A stretch of DNA of 64,000 bases. Source: Campylobacter concisus. Its GTDB lineage: Bacteria > Campylobacterota > Campylobacteria > Campylobacterales > Campylobacteraceae. Both the position numbers and the translations under genes were made by a program. A model generated the notes under the pieces. That model saw only the letters and a program-made list of their open reading frames with translations, had not been told where the DNA came from and did not search any database. The DNA is taken from positions 62,001-126,000 of the forward strand of contig NZ_CABPVS010000004.1 of assembly GCF_902460845.1 (NCBI RefSeq). Direction: 5' to 3'. This document shows positions 63,191-64,000 of the stretch, piece after piece (within the stretch, counting starts at the first letter, position 1; the number at the start of each line of letters is the position of its first letter).

Positions 63191-64000
63191 GTGATATTTG
63201 ACAACCAACATGAGATTCAACGACTACAAAGCATAGACGAGCTAAGAAATTTAGGCATTAATCCATATCCGCATTTTCTTAGAAGAGATATGAATATCTC
63301 TAAATTTAGACTAAAATTTAACTACATTAATGATACAGAAGAGAAAAAGGCCGAAGGTCAGCTAGTGGGTCTTGCAGGTAGAATAAAACTAATTCGTGAT
63401 GCTGGAAAAGCGGTCTTTGCAAATATCGAAGATGAAGATGGAAATTTACAAATTTACTTTAGTAATAAAACGCTTGATCCAGAGTGGTTTAAAATCGTTA
63501 AAAAATACGTAGAGATAGGCGATATCGTCTATGTCAGAGGTTATGCATTTATAACAAGAACTGGCGAATTTTCTATGCATGTAAGCGAGCTTAGCCTTGC
63601 TTCAAAGTCGATAAGCCCACTTCCTGAGAAGTATCATGGTTTAGTTGATGTTGAGACAAGATATCGCCAAAGATATCTTGATATGATAATGAACCCTGAA
63701 GTTAGGGCAGATTTTAAAAGACGCTCAGTGATTATTAGTACGATTAGAAGATTTTTTGAAGAAAAAGGCTTTTTAGAAGTTGAAACACCAATGCTACACC
63801 CAATAGCAGGTGGTGCAAACGCCAAGCCATTTATCACTTTTCATAATGCTCTTGGAGTCGAGAGATATCTAAGGATCGCACCTGAGCTATACCTCAAACG
63901 CCTTATAGTAGGTGGCTTTGAGGCTGTTTATGAGATGAATAGAAATTTTAGAAACGAAGGAATGGATCTTACTCACAACCCTGAGTTTACAAGTATAGAG
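63191..64000 (+). CDS. lysS: Lysyl-tRNA synthetase, class II (truncated by window edge)
   Basis: Begins with GTG at 63191, one base after the fur stop, and stays open to the window end, giving 270 of about 500 residues. The anticodon-binding OB fold comes first ([20 protein letters not shown]), followed by class II motif 1 ([20 protein letters not shown]) and motif 2 ([24 protein letters not shown]). GGAAAG upstream serves as ribosome site. In C. jejuni I recall glyA following. Confidence 0.96.
   Translation, partial: MIFDNQHEIQRLQSIDELRNLGINPYPHFLRRDMNISKFRLKFNYINDTEEKKAEGQLVGLAGRIKLIRDAGKAVFANIEDEDGNLQIYFSNKTLDPEWFKIVKKYVEIGDIVYVRGYAFITRTGEFSMHVSELSLASKSISPLPEKYHGLVDVETRYRQRYLDMIMNPEVRADFKRRSVIISTIRRFFEEKGFLEVETPMLHPIAGGANAKPFITFHNALGVERYLRIAPELYLKRLIVGGFEAVYEMNRNFRNEGMDLTHNPEFTSIE

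Noticed and set aside
1..64000. CRISPR arrays, insertion sequences, prophage
   Set aside because: No regularly spaced repeats, transposase, integrase or phage structural frames were seen.

Overview
The window looks like chromosomal DNA of a Campylobacter close to C. concisus. It is AT-rich over most of its length and carries a recognisable epsilonproteobacterial gene set: ciaB, petABC, a fabG-acpP-fabF-accA operon, a dimeric dUTPase, and the coaX/gatC/fur/lysS neighbourhood that I recall in similar order in C. jejuni. It also has a group 4 (Hyf-type) hydrogenase operon. No rRNA gene, intact tRNA gene, CRISPR array, insertion sequence or prophage was seen. All statements come from reading the sequence; no database search was run.

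Layout. 1-5.9 kb: a partial YwqK/MORN-repeat secreted protein, a hypoxanthine-type DNA glycosylase, LemA and pyruvate:flavodoxin oxidoreductase, all on the minus strand. Much of this part is clearly more GC-rich than the rest. 6-8.9 kb: an MFS exporter, then a DUF2325 protein, an unknown protein and flavodoxin behind a Fur-box-like site. 8.9-12.05 kb: a polar amino-acid ABC importer with two tandem binding proteins and the stub of a third. 12.2-20.7 kb: a three-domain Aas lysophospholipid acyltransferase, mnmG and the cytochrome bc1 operon petABC. 20.7-21.5 kb: a gene-free stretch with GC-rich hairpins and a pair of ~115-bp repeats. 21.5-22.9 kb: a small hypothetical protein and a membrane-anchored MBL hydrolase.

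23.2-33.8 kb is the main metabolic block: hyfA-B-C-E-F-G-H-I, a HycH-like gene, hycI and a formate/nitrite channel, preceded by a possible 32-codon leader ORF. Formate taken up by the channel would be oxidised by a formate dehydrogenase encoded elsewhere, with electrons passed through HyfA/HyfH to the NiFe subunits HyfG/HyfI. The antiporter-like subunits HyfB, HyfF and HyfE would couple this to ion movement. PFOR plus flavodoxin provide another low-potential electron route.

33.9-45.5 kb: a Crp-family regulator, a thioesterase, ciaB, and two large GGDEF/EAL membrane proteins of which the second has lost signature residues. Small hypothetical proteins, dUTPase and an EI24 membrane protein follow. 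45.5-48.8 kb: fatty-acid synthesis. 48.9-53.5 kb: a CbrC-family gene broken by an amber codon, a YwqG-family protein, riboflavin synthase, pgeF, and a DUF4198 periplasmic protein. 53.6-56.1 kb: rpsB, tsf and an ABC ATPase. 56.3-57.3 kb: decayed remains of two multihaem cytochromes. 57.4-64 kb: hisG, coaX, an envelope lipoprotein/anchored-protein pair, gatC, pilT, cvpA, fur and a truncated lysS.
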